The translations under genes and the position numbers were made by a program. DNA of 63,817 nt, taken from contig JAEZBZ010000276.1 of assembly GCA_023412745.1 (NCBI GenBank), positions 1 through 63,817 of the forward strand, read 5' to 3'. Position 1 is the first letter of the stretch, and every line of letters begins with the position of its first letter. Below are positions 43,067 to 51,474 of the stretch, piece by piece. Source of the stretch: Pseudomonadota bacterium. GTDB lineage: Bacteria > Pseudomonadota > Alphaproteobacteria > Rhizobiales > Hyphomicrobiaceae. Below the pieces are notes generated by a model. That model was not told the DNA's origin, ran no database searches, and saw nothing but the letters and a program-made list of their open reading frames with translations.

Positions 43067-44408
43067 CGCGCCGCGCCCCGAGAGGCTCGATCTGACCGAG
43101 CATCTGCCGGAAGTCGAGGTGCCGACGGGCTATCGAAAGTGGACGCTCCTGGGGCTCCTGACTCTGATCGCAGCCTTCGGCGGAATGGGCATGTGGGCGG
43201 CAACGGCGTCGCTCGACAGCGCCGTGGTGGCTGTCGGTAAGGTCACGGTCGCCAGTAAGCGAAAGGTCGTGCAGCACCTGGAAGGTGGCATCATACAGCG
43301 GCTGGCGGTGCGCGACGGGGATAGCGTGCAGGAAGGCGACGTGCTGATCGAATTCGATCCGACACGCGCGAAAACGCGTTTTGCGATTGTGCGCACTGGC
43401 TATCTTTCGGCACTGGCCGGCGAGGCGCGGCTCATCGCCGAGCGTGACGGCAAAAGTGCCATAGAATTTCCTGCCGAGGTCGTGAAAGAAGGCGCGCGCG
43501 ACCCCGAGATCGCGGAGTTCGCGGCTGGCCAGCAGCGCATCTTCGACACGCGCAAACGCGAGTTCGATGGCCAGACCGATATCCTCAACAGTCGCATCGA
43601 GCGGCTGAAGGAAGAGATCCGTGGCCAGACTGCGGAGCGCGCGGCGGCGCAGAAGCAGCTCGAGATGGCGCGTGAGGAACTTGCTATCCTAGAGGAGCTG
43701 TATCGTAAGCAGCACACCACACGGAACCGCATTCTTTCAGCGCGCCGCGAAGTGTTTCAGCTCGACGGCGCGATCGGCCGGCTGGCGTCCAGCATCGCGG
43801 CATCGGAAAAGGAGATCGGCGAGACCGGGCTTAGCATCGTGCAGACCCGCAACCGGATCATGACGGAAGTTGCGGCTGAGCTGAAAACAACACAGGCAAA
43901 GGTGCTGGAACTGCGTGAGCAGTATCTCGAAGGTCAGTCGGAAATCGAACGCGCGGTGTTGCGCGCGCCGGTGAGCGGAACGGTATTCGGCACCCAGGTG
44001 CACACCGTGGGCGGTGTGGCGCGGCCCGGGGCGACGCTGCTCGAAATCGTGCCGGATAATGACGATCTGGTGGTCGAGGTTCATCTGCGGCCGCAGGATG
44101 TGGATCTCGTCGCCATCGGTCAGACGACCGAGGTGCGCTTCAGCACGCTCAAGCAGCGCGCGATGCCGACCGTCGCTGGTCGATTGTCGTTCGTGTCGGC
44201 CGATACTGTGTCAGATCCTCGCGAGATGCAGCCCTATTACGTGGCCAACGTCGAAGTGAAGTTGGCGGAGCTTCAGCGCATTGGTGCGCTACGGCTTCAG
44301 CCCGGCATGCCGTGCGAAGTCCTGATCAAGACGGGGCAGAGGACGGCGCTGGCCTATCTGACCCAGCCGCTGGCGGAAAGCCTCAATCGCGCCTGGCGCG
44401 AGCGATGA
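43059..44408 (+). CDS. type I secretion membrane-fusion protein (HlyD/PrtE-like)
   Basis: The 449-residue protein has one N-terminal membrane segment (TLLGLLTLIAAFGGMGMWAA, residues 29-48), a lipoyl-type half (VQHLEGGIIQRLAVRDGDSV), a long coiled coil (about 150-290, DILNSRIERLKEEIRGQ and following) and a beta-barrel with LRAPVSGTVFGTQVHTVGGV. It links the inner-membrane exporter to an outer-membrane TolC channel. The start at 43059 overlaps the ABC gene's end and has CAGGAGG upstream. It ends the peroxidase-export set. Confidence 0.93.
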   Translation: MADAPRPERLDLTEHLPEVEVPTGYRKWTLLGLLTLIAAFGGMGMWAATASLDSAVVAVGKVTVASKRKVVQHLEGGIIQRLAVRDGDSVQEGDVLIEFDPTRAKTRFAIVRTGYLSALAGEARLIAERDGKSAIEFPAEVVKEGARDPEIAEFAAGQQRIFDTRKREFDGQTDILNSRIERLKEEIRGQTAERAAAQKQLEMAREELAILEELYRKQHTTRNRILSARREVFQLDGAIGRLASSIAASEKEIGETGLSIVQTRNRIMTEVAAELKTTQAKVLELREQYLEGQSEIERAVLRAPVSGTVFGTQVHTVGGVARPGATLLEIVPDNDDLVVEVHLRPQDVDLVAIGQTTEVRFSTLKQRAMPTVAGRLSFVSADTVSDPREMQPYYVANVEVKLAELQRIGALRLQPGMPCEVLIKTGQRTALAYLTQPLAESLNRAWRER

Positions 44409-44658
44409 TAGGTGGTCCCCATCCGCCGCGTCTTTGGCTTGCAGCGTAATCGCCAGATCGTCAGATAGAGCCGCCAGCCACCGCAAACTGTGTGATGGGC
44501 AACATATAAATACCGCCGCAGCGGCCTATCCGCCGTCATCGCGCAGATGTGATCATCATTGCCACACCAGACGCGCTTAGATCGTGCACGCATCCCGTAT
44601 CGACGCACGCTTCCGCAGCGTTCGATGTGCCAGCAATCGCAAGCCCTGGGTGATCTCG

Positions 44659-45117
44659 ATGGCCAAACTGAACATCAATGGAAAAGATCTCGACCTCGAG
44701 GTGGATGGCGCGACGCCCCTGTTATGGGTGATCCGTGAGCACGCCGACCTGACCGGAACGAAATATGGCTGCGGCGTTGGTATGTGCGGTGCCTGCTCCG
44801 TGCATATCAATGGTGAAGTCCAGCGCTCCTGCATGATCGCGGTGTCGGACGTTCAGCCGACCGACAGGATCGTCACTATCGAGGGCCTGTCGGCCAATGG
44901 CGATCATCCGGTGCAGAAAGCATGGCTGGAGCTGGAAGTGGCGCAATGCGGCTACTGTCAGACCGGCCAGATCATGGCCGCGGCAGCTCTGCTGAAGAAC
45001 ACGCCCAAGCCCAGTGACGCCGATATCGACACCGCGATGACCAACATCTGTCGATGCGGCACCTACCAGCGGATCCGTCAGGCCGTGCATGCGGCCGCCG
45101 GTAGCAGCCAGGGTTGA
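44659..45117 (+). CDS. iorA: 2Fe-2S subunit of a molybdenum hydroxylase (IorA-like)
   Basis: The 152-residue protein has two iron-sulfur motifs: plant-type CGVGMCGACSVHINGEVQRSC split by its cysteines near residues 37-57, and the second cluster CGYCQTGQ and ICRCGTYQRI near residues 97-140. It passes electrons from the Mo cofactor. The ATG at 44659 is chosen by family length; upstream residues are not conserved. It is followed 12 bases later by the large subunit. There is no FAD subunit, as in isoquinoline 1-oxidoreductase, so electrons probably go to a cytochrome such as SoxX. Confidence 0.9.
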   Translation: MAKLNINGKDLDLEVDGATPLLWVIREHADLTGTKYGCGVGMCGACSVHINGEVQRSCMIAVSDVQPTDRIVTIEGLSANGDHPVQKAWLELEVAQCGYCQTGQIMAAAALLKNTPKPSDADIDTAMTNICRCGTYQRIRQAVHAAAGSSQG

Positions 45118-45129
45118 GGAGCGCGCGCC

Positions 45130-47334
45130 ATGACCATTACGACAGCACTTTCCCGCCGCAAGTTTCTCGTCACCGCCGCTGCTGCAGGTGGTGGACTCGC
45201 GCTCGGTATCGACGCCGGTGGTATCGGCCGCGCGCTCAGCCAGATCGCCATCGGCGGTTCGGTGGACGGCAGCGAAATCGGCGTCTGGGTTTTCATCAAA
45301 CCCGACGAAGAGGTCGTCATCCGCATTGCGCGCTCGGAAATGGGGCAAGGCACACTAACCGGCCTCGCACAGCTCGTCGCCGAGGAACTTGACTGCGACT
45401 GGTCGAAGGTGAAGGCCGAATATCCGACGCCGGGCGAGAACCTGGCACGTAATCGTGCCTGGGGCGACATGTCGACCGGCGGGTCGCGCGGCATTCGCGG
45501 GTCGCATGATTATGTGCGCCAGGGCGGTGCCGCCGCTCGACAGATGCTGCTGCAGGCAGCCGCCAACGAATGGAGCGTGCCCGTTGGTGAACTGGTAGTG
45601 GACAAGGGTGTCATCACACACGCTGCCTCCAAGCGCACCACGACCTACGGCAAGGTGGCGACGGCGGCCGGAAAACTGCCGGTGCCGGATCTGAAGACGA
45701 TGAAGCTGCGCGATCCGAAGGACTGGAAAATCGCCGGCAAGCCGCTGAAGCGCCTGGATACCCAAGACAAGCTGACCGGCAAGCTCGTCTACGCCATCGA
45801 CATCAATCTGCCGGACATGCTGACCGCGACCATCATGGACGCGCCGGTGTTCGGCCAGAAACTCACCAGCTACGACGAAGCCAGTGTCGAAGGCATGCCC
45901 GGTATCAAGGGCGTCTATCGCGTCGGCGAGACCGCGGTTGCGGTGGTCGCCGACACATTCTGGCAGGCCAAACAAGGACTGGATGCACTCAATCCGACCT
46001 GGGAGGAAGGCCCCAACAACAAGGTGTCGAGCAAGACCATCGCGGCGGTGCTGAACGAGGGGCTGACCTCGAAGGACGGCGTTTCCGTCGGCAATCAGGC
46101 CGGCGATGCCGACAAGGCGATTGCCGGCGCCGCCAAGAAGCTGGAGGCGGTCTACACCACGCCTTACTGGCATCACGTCACCATGGAGCCGATGAACTGC
46201 ACGGCGAAGTGGCCGGCGGACAAGTGCGAGGTCTGGGTGGCGTCGCAAAACGGCGAGGCGTCGCTTGCGGCGGCTGCCGAAGCGGCGGGACTGCGCCCAT
46301 CGCAATGCGAGGTCTACAAACACCACCTCGGCGGCGGGTTCGGCCGGCGCGGATTCCAGGATTACGTGACCAAGGCGGTGCTGCTGGCCAAGCAGATCCC
46401 CGGCGTCCCGGTGAAAACCATCTGGACGCGCGAGGAGGATATGCGCCAGGGCCGATTCAAGCCGATCGGTCACTGCAAGCTGGAAGCTGGGCTTGATGAC
46501 AAAGGCAATCTCGTCGGCTTCAAGATGCGCATCGCCGCGCCGTCGATCATGGCCTACGCTTTTCCGCAGAGGCTTGGCGCCGGCGGCATGGACCCGATCG
46601 CATTCCAGGGGCTCAACCGTGGTGGCGCCGAGGGCCAGATCGGCTACACCATTCCGAACCTGCTGATCGAGCACGCCATGCGCAATACGCACGTGCCGCC
46701 CGGCTTCTGGCGCGGCGTCAACAACAACCAGAACGCCGTGTTCCTCGAATGCTTCATGGATGAAGTCGCCAAGGAAGCCGGCAAGGATCCGCTAGAATTC
46801 CGGCGGGCGATGATGGCCAATCATCCCAAGCATCTTGCCGTTTTGAATGCGGTGGCCGAGAAGGCCGGCTGGGAAACCAGCAAGCCGCCGGAGGGGCAGT
46901 TCCGTGGCATTGCTCAGCATATGGGCTACGGCAGCTATGTGGCTGCGGTGGCGGAAGTGTCCGTATCGGACAACGGCCGGCTCAAGATCCATCGCCTCAT
47001 CATGGGCACGGACAGCGGGCACGTCGTCAATCCGGACCAGGTGATCGCGCAGGTCGAGGGATCGGTGGCGTACGGCCTCGGCGCCACGCTGCACCAGAAA
47101 ATCACCATCGATGAGGGCCGGGTCGTGGAGGACAATTTCCACACCTATCCTTCGATGACCCTGGAGGAGTTTCCGAAGATCGAGACCGTGCTGGTGCCCT
47201 CGGGCGGCTTCTGGGGCGGTGTTGGCGAACCGACAATCTGCGTTGCGGCGCCGGCCGTGCTCAACGCGATCTTCGCGGCAACCGGCAAACCGGTGCGCTC
47301 GTTGCCGCTGGCTGACGTGAAGCTCAGGGCGTGA
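45130..47334 (+). CDS. iorB: molybdopterin-binding subunit of a molybdenum hydroxylase (IorB-like), Tat-exported
   Basis: The 734-residue protein begins with SRRKFLVTAAAAGGGLALG, a Tat signal, so the complex works in the periplasm. It has the two-half Mo-binding domain of the IorB type: RIARSEMGQGTLTGLAQLVA near residue 80, HHLGGGFGRRGFQDYVT near 400, PPGFWRGVNNNQNAVFLECF near 525 and GGVGEPTICVAAPAVLNAIF at the end, which supplies the active-site Glu (VGEP). IorAB hydroxylates N-heterocycles or aldehydes. Here it is fused by operon to soxXYZA: soxX starts at the GTGA overlapping its stop. The substrate is therefore likely a sulfur-linked or sulfur-coupled compound, but that is inference. Confidence 0.9.
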   Translation: MTITTALSRRKFLVTAAAAGGGLALGIDAGGIGRALSQIAIGGSVDGSEIGVWVFIKPDEEVVIRIARSEMGQGTLTGLAQLVAEELDCDWSKVKAEYPTPGENLARNRAWGDMSTGGSRGIRGSHDYVRQGGAAARQMLLQAAANEWSVPVGELVVDKGVITHAASKRTTTYGKVATAAGKLPVPDLKTMKLRDPKDWKIAGKPLKRLDTQDKLTGKLVYAIDINLPDMLTATIMDAPVFGQKLTSYDEASVEGMPGIKGVYRVGETAVAVVADTFWQAKQGLDALNPTWEEGPNNKVSSKTIAAVLNEGLTSKDGVSVGNQAGDADKAIAGAAKKLEAVYTTPYWHHVTMEPMNCTAKWPADKCEVWVASQNGEASLAAAAEAAGLRPSQCEVYKHHLGGGFGRRGFQDYVTKAVLLAKQIPGVPVKTIWTREEDMRQGRFKPIGHCKLEAGLDDKGNLVGFKMRIAAPSIMAYAFPQRLGAGGMDPIAFQGLNRGGAEGQIGYTIPNLLIEHAMRNTHVPPGFWRGVNNNQNAVFLECFMDEVAKEAGKDPLEFRRAMMANHPKHLAVLNAVAEKAGWETSKPPEGQFRGIAQHMGYGSYVAAVAEVSVSDNGRLKIHRLIMGTDSGHVVNPDQVIAQVEGSVAYGLGATLHQKITIDEGRVVEDNFHTYPSMTLEEFPKIETVLVPSGGFWGGVGEPTICVAAPAVLNAIFAATGKPVRSLPLADVKLRA

Positions 47335-47795
47335 GTTTGCGACGACAGCCCCTGCTGGCAGCGGTCGCCGCCGTTGTGGCGGTGGCCCTGCCTGTGGCTT
47401 CCGGTTCGGCGGAGCCGTTGATCCCCTACGACATCGTGGGGGACGCGATCCCCGAACCGCTGGGCAAGCTCGCCGGTGATCCGGCGCGTGGAAGAACGCT
47501 GGTGCTGGATCGCAGTGTCGGCAATTGCCTGATCTGCCATAAGGCGCCGGAACCGGGTGAACGCTTCATGGGTGAGTTGGGCCCGGACCTGACCGGTGTC
47601 GGTCGCAGGTTGAGCCCAGGCCAGATCCGCCTGCGTCTCGTCGACCAGAGCAGCCTCAATGCGAAAACGCTGATGCCGCCATACTATCGCGTCGACGGCC
47701 TGACCCGCGTGGCGCAGCGCTATCGGGGCAAGCCGGTGCTCGACCCGCAGCAGGTTGAAGATGTGGTCGCGTATCTTACGTCATTGAAAGATTGA
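47331..47795 (+). CDS. soxX: SoxX monohaem cytochrome c
   Basis: The 154-residue protein has a signal peptide (about 27 residues, ending near SGSAEP), the haem site GNCLICH at residues 64-70 and the SoxX blocks ELGPDLTGVGRRL, MPPYYRVDGLTRVAQRYRG and QQVEDVVAYLTSLK. SoxX pairs with SoxA to attach thiosulfate to SoxY. The GTG at 47331 overlaps the iorB stop by 4 bases, showing translational coupling. Other genes of the set, soxY, soxZ and soxA, follow at once. Confidence 0.93.
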   Translation: MSLRRQPLLAAVAAVVAVALPVASGSAEPLIPYDIVGDAIPEPLGKLAGDPARGRTLVLDRSVGNCLICHKAPEPGERFMGELGPDLTGVGRRLSPGQIRLRLVDQSSLNAKTLMPPYYRVDGLTRVAQRYRGKPVLDPQQVEDVVAYLTSLKD

Positions 47796-47809
47796 AACAG
47801 GCAACGAAC

Positions 47810-48289
47810 ATGACGGTGTCCAATCCGTTGCAAAATGGGCCGACGCGCCGCGAGCTGATCGCCGGCGGAATCGCAATTGCCTGCATTCCGCTGACAGGCA
47901 CTGCTGCCCTGGCAACGCCGCAGGAGATGGAAAGCGCGATCCGTGCGTTGACCGGCGGCGCCACGGTGACACCCGGCGGCATGAAGCTGGTGCTGCCGGA
48001 ACTCGCCGAGAACGGCAACATCGTGGCGCTGGCCGTGACGGTGGAAAGCCCGATGACGGCGCAGGATCACGTCAAGGCCGTGCACGTCTTTTCGGCACTC
48101 AACCCGATCGCGACGGTGGCGCGGTTTCATCTGTCGCCGCGCGCCGGCGCAAATCCGACCGTCAACACCAACATTCGTCTCGCTGATTCACAGCGCGTCA
48201 CGGCCATCGCGGCGATGAGCGACGGCAGCTTCCGCTCAGCCGACGCCAATGTCGTGATCACCATTGCCGCCTGTATCGATGGGGGCTAG
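47810..48289 (+). CDS. soxY: SoxY sulfur-carrier protein with a changed tail (second set)
   Basis: The 159-residue protein has a Tat-like signal (TRRELIAGGIAIACIPLTG) and aligns by eye with the first SoxY along its length (VTVESPMTAQDHVKAVHVF). Its end is TIAACIDGG, not the TIGGCGG of the other copy: the glycines before the cysteine are alanines and two extra residues, Ile and Asp, stand between Cys155 and the final Gly-Gly. The cysteine is kept, so sulfur binding is possible, but the arm is longer and less flexible. The ATG at 47810 is preferred to an upstream TTG. Neighbours soxX, soxZ and soxA make a SoxXAYZ set with no soxB. Confidence 0.92.
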   Translation: MTVSNPLQNGPTRRELIAGGIAIACIPLTGTAALATPQEMESAIRALTGGATVTPGGMKLVLPELAENGNIVALAVTVESPMTAQDHVKAVHVFSALNPIATVARFHLSPRAGANPTVNTNIRLADSQRVTAIAAMSDGSFRSADANVVITIAACIDGG

Positions 48290-48298
48290 GAGTACACC

Positions 48299-48622
48299 AT
48301 GCCACAGCCGGCCCGCATCGCGATGCCGACGTCCGCCAAAAAGGGCGAGGTGATCCAGATCCGCACAATCATCCAGCACGAAATGGAGACAGGCTATCGC
48401 CGCGACAATCGCGGGCTTGCCATCCCGCGCCACATTATCAGCGACCTCGTGGTGACATACGCTGGCGAGGAAATCTTCCGCTTCGACATGTTTCCGGGCG
48501 TGTCGGCCAATCCGTACGTCGGGTTCACCACCACGGCGACGCAAACCGGCGAGATCGTTTTCACCTGGACCGACGATCGCGGTGAGACAACCACGGAGAG
48601 GCGCAAGCTAACAGTCACATGA
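48299..48622 (+). CDS. soxZ: SoxZ sulfur-carrier partner (second set)
   Basis: The 107-residue protein matches SoxZ in length and in VSANPYVGFTTTATQTGEIV near the C-terminus, plus RHIISDLVVTYAGEEIFRFD in the middle. It would pair with the SoxY at 47810-48289. It begins 9 bases after that gene, and its TGA overlaps the soxA ATG. It differs clearly from the first SoxZ, consistent with separate partners rather than a recent copy. Confidence 0.93.
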   Translation: MPQPARIAMPTSAKKGEVIQIRTIIQHEMETGYRRDNRGLAIPRHIISDLVVTYAGEEIFRFDMFPGVSANPYVGFTTTATQTGEIVFTWTDDRGETTTERRKLTVT

Positions 48623-49407
48623 TGCCGACGTTGCCCGCCATGCGTCGACTTCTGGCCGCTGCGTTCGCCACGCTGGCGGCAACGGTCGTTGCGGCCGAGG
48701 AGCGGCCATCGCCGCCGCTGCCTGGTGAGTATTTCCAGTCTGAGGAAACCCGGCGGCTGCAGGCGGATGAATTCGCCAATCCCGGCATGCTGTGGGTGGA
48801 GCAGGGGGCGACGCTATGGAACAAGCAGGACGGTACGGAAGGCAAGTCTTGCGCGAGCTGCCACCAACAGGCGCCGGTCAGCATGAAAGGCGTGGCCGCG
48901 CGCTATCCTCTGGTGGATGCTGGCGGCCGGCTGCTCAATATCGAGGGGCGCATCAACCAGTGCCGGACTGAGCGCATGGGCGCGCCGGCGCTCACCTACG
49001 CGAGTGACGAATTGTTGGCGCTGACGGCCTATATCGCACATCAGTCGCGCGGCATACCCCGTGACGTCGCGGTCGATGGCCCGGCGAGACCGTTCTTCGA
49101 GGCCGGACGCGCCTTCTATGCGCAGCGCCAGGGCCAGCTCAATCTCGCCTGCGGCCAATGCCACGATGAGAACGCGGGAAAAAAGCTGCGCGGCGATATC
49201 ATCAGTCAGGGCCAGACGCATGGATGGCCGGCGTATCGGCTGGAATGGCAGGCCATGGGATTGCTGCATCGCCGGCTCAGGGCGTGCAGCCTTGGTGTCA
49301 GGGCCGAAGTGCTCGACTACGGCGCGCCGGAATATCTCGCGCTCGAGCTCTATCTCGCATGGCGCGGCCATGGTCTGCCGATGCAAAGCCCCGGCATCAG
49401 GCGCTAA
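48619..49407 (+). CDS. soxA: SoxA dihaem cytochrome c
   Basis: The 262-residue protein has a signal peptide (about 26 residues, ending VVAAEE), two haem motifs, CASCH at residues 78-82 and CGQCH at 178-182, and the catalytic cysteine that ligates the active haem at Cys223 (RACSLGVRAE). It therefore belongs to the dihaem SoxA class. With SoxX it joins thiosulfate or another sulfur species to the SoxY cysteine. It overlaps soxZ by 4 bases. soxB and soxCD, needed to release sulfate, are not in the window. Confidence 0.93.
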   Translation: MMPTLPAMRRLLAAAFATLAATVVAAEERPSPPLPGEYFQSEETRRLQADEFANPGMLWVEQGATLWNKQDGTEGKSCASCHQQAPVSMKGVAARYPLVDAGGRLLNIEGRINQCRTERMGAPALTYASDELLALTAYIAHQSRGIPRDVAVDGPARPFFEAGRAFYAQRQGQLNLACGQCHDENAGKKLRGDIISQGQTHGWPAYRLEWQAMGLLHRRLRACSLGVRAEVLDYGAPEYLALELYLAWRGHGLPMQSPGIRR

Positions 49408-49539
49408 GTCTGCAAAAGATGGCAGGGTGAGACCGTTTAACCTTCAAAGTGGACGTAAGTCCTTGATGAGTCTAAAAGAACTCTGCACGCAGATTTCCGT
49501 CTCAATTTTGTGGTCAATCGACCTCCCGCCAGGTGGGCA

Positions 49540-51033
49540 ATGCCGATCACGCAAACCTCTTTTCTCAGAACCAGCGCACTGTTGCTCATCGTCGGGCTGT
49601 TGGTTCTCGTTGGAATTGTCGGTTCGACGCTTTGGCTTATTGAGCAGACCCAGCATCATTTCTCCGCAGTGCTGCAAGCCAGGGATCTGAGAACGACGAC
49701 GGCGAGCCTTCGCATAGCGTTGCACGAGATGGAGTCCAGCCAGCGCGGCTACATCCTGTCGCAAGAAGAAGTCTATTTAGCCCCCTACAACACCGCTCGC
49801 GGCAGCATTTTTCCGCATTACGAACGTCTCCGCGAAGTCGTCCGGAACTACCCGAAGTATCAACAGCGCGTGGACGCCCTGGCGCCGGCCCTCAAGCAGA
49901 AGCTCGACGAACTGCAACAGACCATCGATCTCGTGCGCGCTGGGCGTCAGGCCGAGGCTATTGCCATCGTCGCGACCGATCGCGGCAAGCAACTCATGGA
50001 TGATGCGCGCGATCTGTTGGTCGAGATCATGAGGGATGCCGACGCCAATGTGACATCCAGCAGCGAAGAACAGACGGCCAGCACCAACATGCTGCACAAG
50101 GTCGCAATCGTCGGTGGCATTGTCATAATCCTGGTGATGGGAAGTTCCGTCTGGACTGCGTTGAACTATACGCGCGATCTGCTCAAAGCCCGGCAGGAAG
50201 TCGAAAAGCTGAATGCCGATCTCGAAAATCGCGTGAACGAGCGAACTCAGGATCTCATTCGTGCCAACGAGGAAGTCCAGCGGTTTGCCTATATCGTCAC
50301 CCATGACTTGCGTGCGCCCCTGGTCAATATCATGGGCTTCACCAGCGAGTTGGACGCGACGATGAAGTCTATACAGGCCTACGTGCTGGCGGACGGCGAT
50401 CCGCTTAGCGAGCAGGAGATCCAGGAGGCGCGGACAGCCGCCTCGGAAGACCTGCCCGAGGCGATCGGCTTTATCCGGTCCTCGACCCGCAAGATGGATG
50501 GCCTCATCAATGCGATCCTGAAGATCTCGCGCGATGGCAAACGTCCGATAAAGCCGGAAAAAATCGACCTGAGAGGGCTGCTGGAGGCCAATCTGGCCAC
50601 GATCCAGCATCAGATCGTAGATGCCGAGGGGACAACCAATTTGACTATCGGCGTGCCAGAAATCGTCTCCGACCGGTTGTCGCTTGAGCAGGTGGTTGGC
50701 AACTTGCTTGACAATGCCGTGAAGTATCGGGTTCCTGATCGGCCTCTCGAGATCCGCGTTGCGGTCGATCGTGCGGCCGGCCGGCAAGTGCGCATCGATC
50801 TCACCGACAATGGTCGTGGCATCGCCGCGGAGGATCACCAGAGGGTATTCGATCTTTTCCGCCGCTCGGGCCAGCAGAGCCAGCCGGGAGAAGGCATCGG
50901 CCTTGCACATGTGCGCACGCTGGTGCGCAGCCTCGGTGGCGACATCACCCTGTCCTCGGTCTTCGGCGAAGGCAGTACTTTTTCCATACTCCTGCCGCTG
51001 GACGTCAGGACCGTCACAAGGAGTAGCGAATGA
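49540..51033 (+). CDS. CHASE3-type sensor histidine kinase
   Basis: The 497-residue protein has a membrane helix (about residues 12-33), a periplasmic CHASE3 domain (ASLRIALHEMESSQRGYILS onward), a second helix (about 180-200), then a coiled coil and kinase core. The phospho-acceptor block is FAYIVTHDLRAPLVNIMGF, and the ATPase boxes are LEQVVGNLLDNAVKYR, DNGRGIAAED and GEGIGLAHVRTLV. It overlaps the next gene by 4 bases, so it phosphorylates that response regulator most likely. The stimulus is unknown; position 130 bases after soxA is suggestive only. Confidence 0.92.
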   Translation: MPITQTSFLRTSALLLIVGLLVLVGIVGSTLWLIEQTQHHFSAVLQARDLRTTTASLRIALHEMESSQRGYILSQEEVYLAPYNTARGSIFPHYERLREVVRNYPKYQQRVDALAPALKQKLDELQQTIDLVRAGRQAEAIAIVATDRGKQLMDDARDLLVEIMRDADANVTSSSEEQTASTNMLHKVAIVGGIVIILVMGSSVWTALNYTRDLLKARQEVEKLNADLENRVNERTQDLIRANEEVQRFAYIVTHDLRAPLVNIMGFTSELDATMKSIQAYVLADGDPLSEQEIQEARTAASEDLPEAIGFIRSSTRKMDGLINAILKISRDGKRPIKPEKIDLRGLLEANLATIQHQIVDAEGTTNLTIGVPEIVSDRLSLEQVVGNLLDNAVKYRVPDRPLEIRVAVDRAAGRQVRIDLTDNGRGIAAEDHQRVFDLFRRSGQQSQPGEGIGLAHVRTLVRSLGGDITLSSVFGEGSTFSILLPLDVRTVTRSSE

Positions 51034-51473
51034 ACGACGCGAAGCCTGTTTTGATCATCATGATCGAGGACGACGAGGGGCATGCCCGGCTCATCGAAAA
51101 GAATATCCGTCGTGCCGGCGTCAACAACGAGATCATCCCCTTCACCAATGGGACGGATGCGCTTGCCTACCTCCTGGGCCCAGATGGCGCTGGTGAAGTG
51201 AGCGCCGGCCGCCAGCTTCTCATTCTGCTTGATCTCAACCTGCCCGATATGACGGGCGTATCCATTCTGGAAAAGGTGAAGAACAACGCGCACACGCGTC
51301 GTTCGCCCGTGGTCGTTCTGACGACGACAGACGACGAGCGCGAAATCCAGCGTTGCTACGATCTCGGCGCCAACGTCTATATCACCAAGCCGGTGGACTA
51401 CGACGGTTTTGCCAACGCGATCCGCCAGTTGGGACTGTTCTTCGCCGTGATGCAGGTTCCGGAGACCGAATAG
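51030..51473 (+). CDS. single-domain response regulator (Rcp1-like)
   Basis: The 147-residue protein is one receiver domain with no output domain. Acidic residues IMIEDDEGHARLIEKNI, phospho-acceptor Asp in LILLDLNLPDMTGVSIL and Lys in YITKPVDYDGF are all present. Length and the inserted segment (FTNGTDALAYLLGPDGAGE) are like Rcp1/CheY-type partners of phytochrome-class kinases. Its start overlaps the kinase stop (ATGA) and the next gene starts 1 base after its own stop. It may relay phosphate to the third protein. Confidence 0.93.
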   Translation: MNDAKPVLIIMIEDDEGHARLIEKNIRRAGVNNEIIPFTNGTDALAYLLGPDGAGEVSAGRQLLILLDLNLPDMTGVSILEKVKNNAHTRRSPVVVLTTTDDEREIQRCYDLGANVYITKPVDYDGFANAIRQLGLFFAVMQVPETE

Positions 51474-51474
51474 C

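Noticed and set aside
45355..46692. Reverse open frame of about 445 codons across iorB.
   Set aside because: Antisense shadow of a clear molybdenum-hydroxylase gene.
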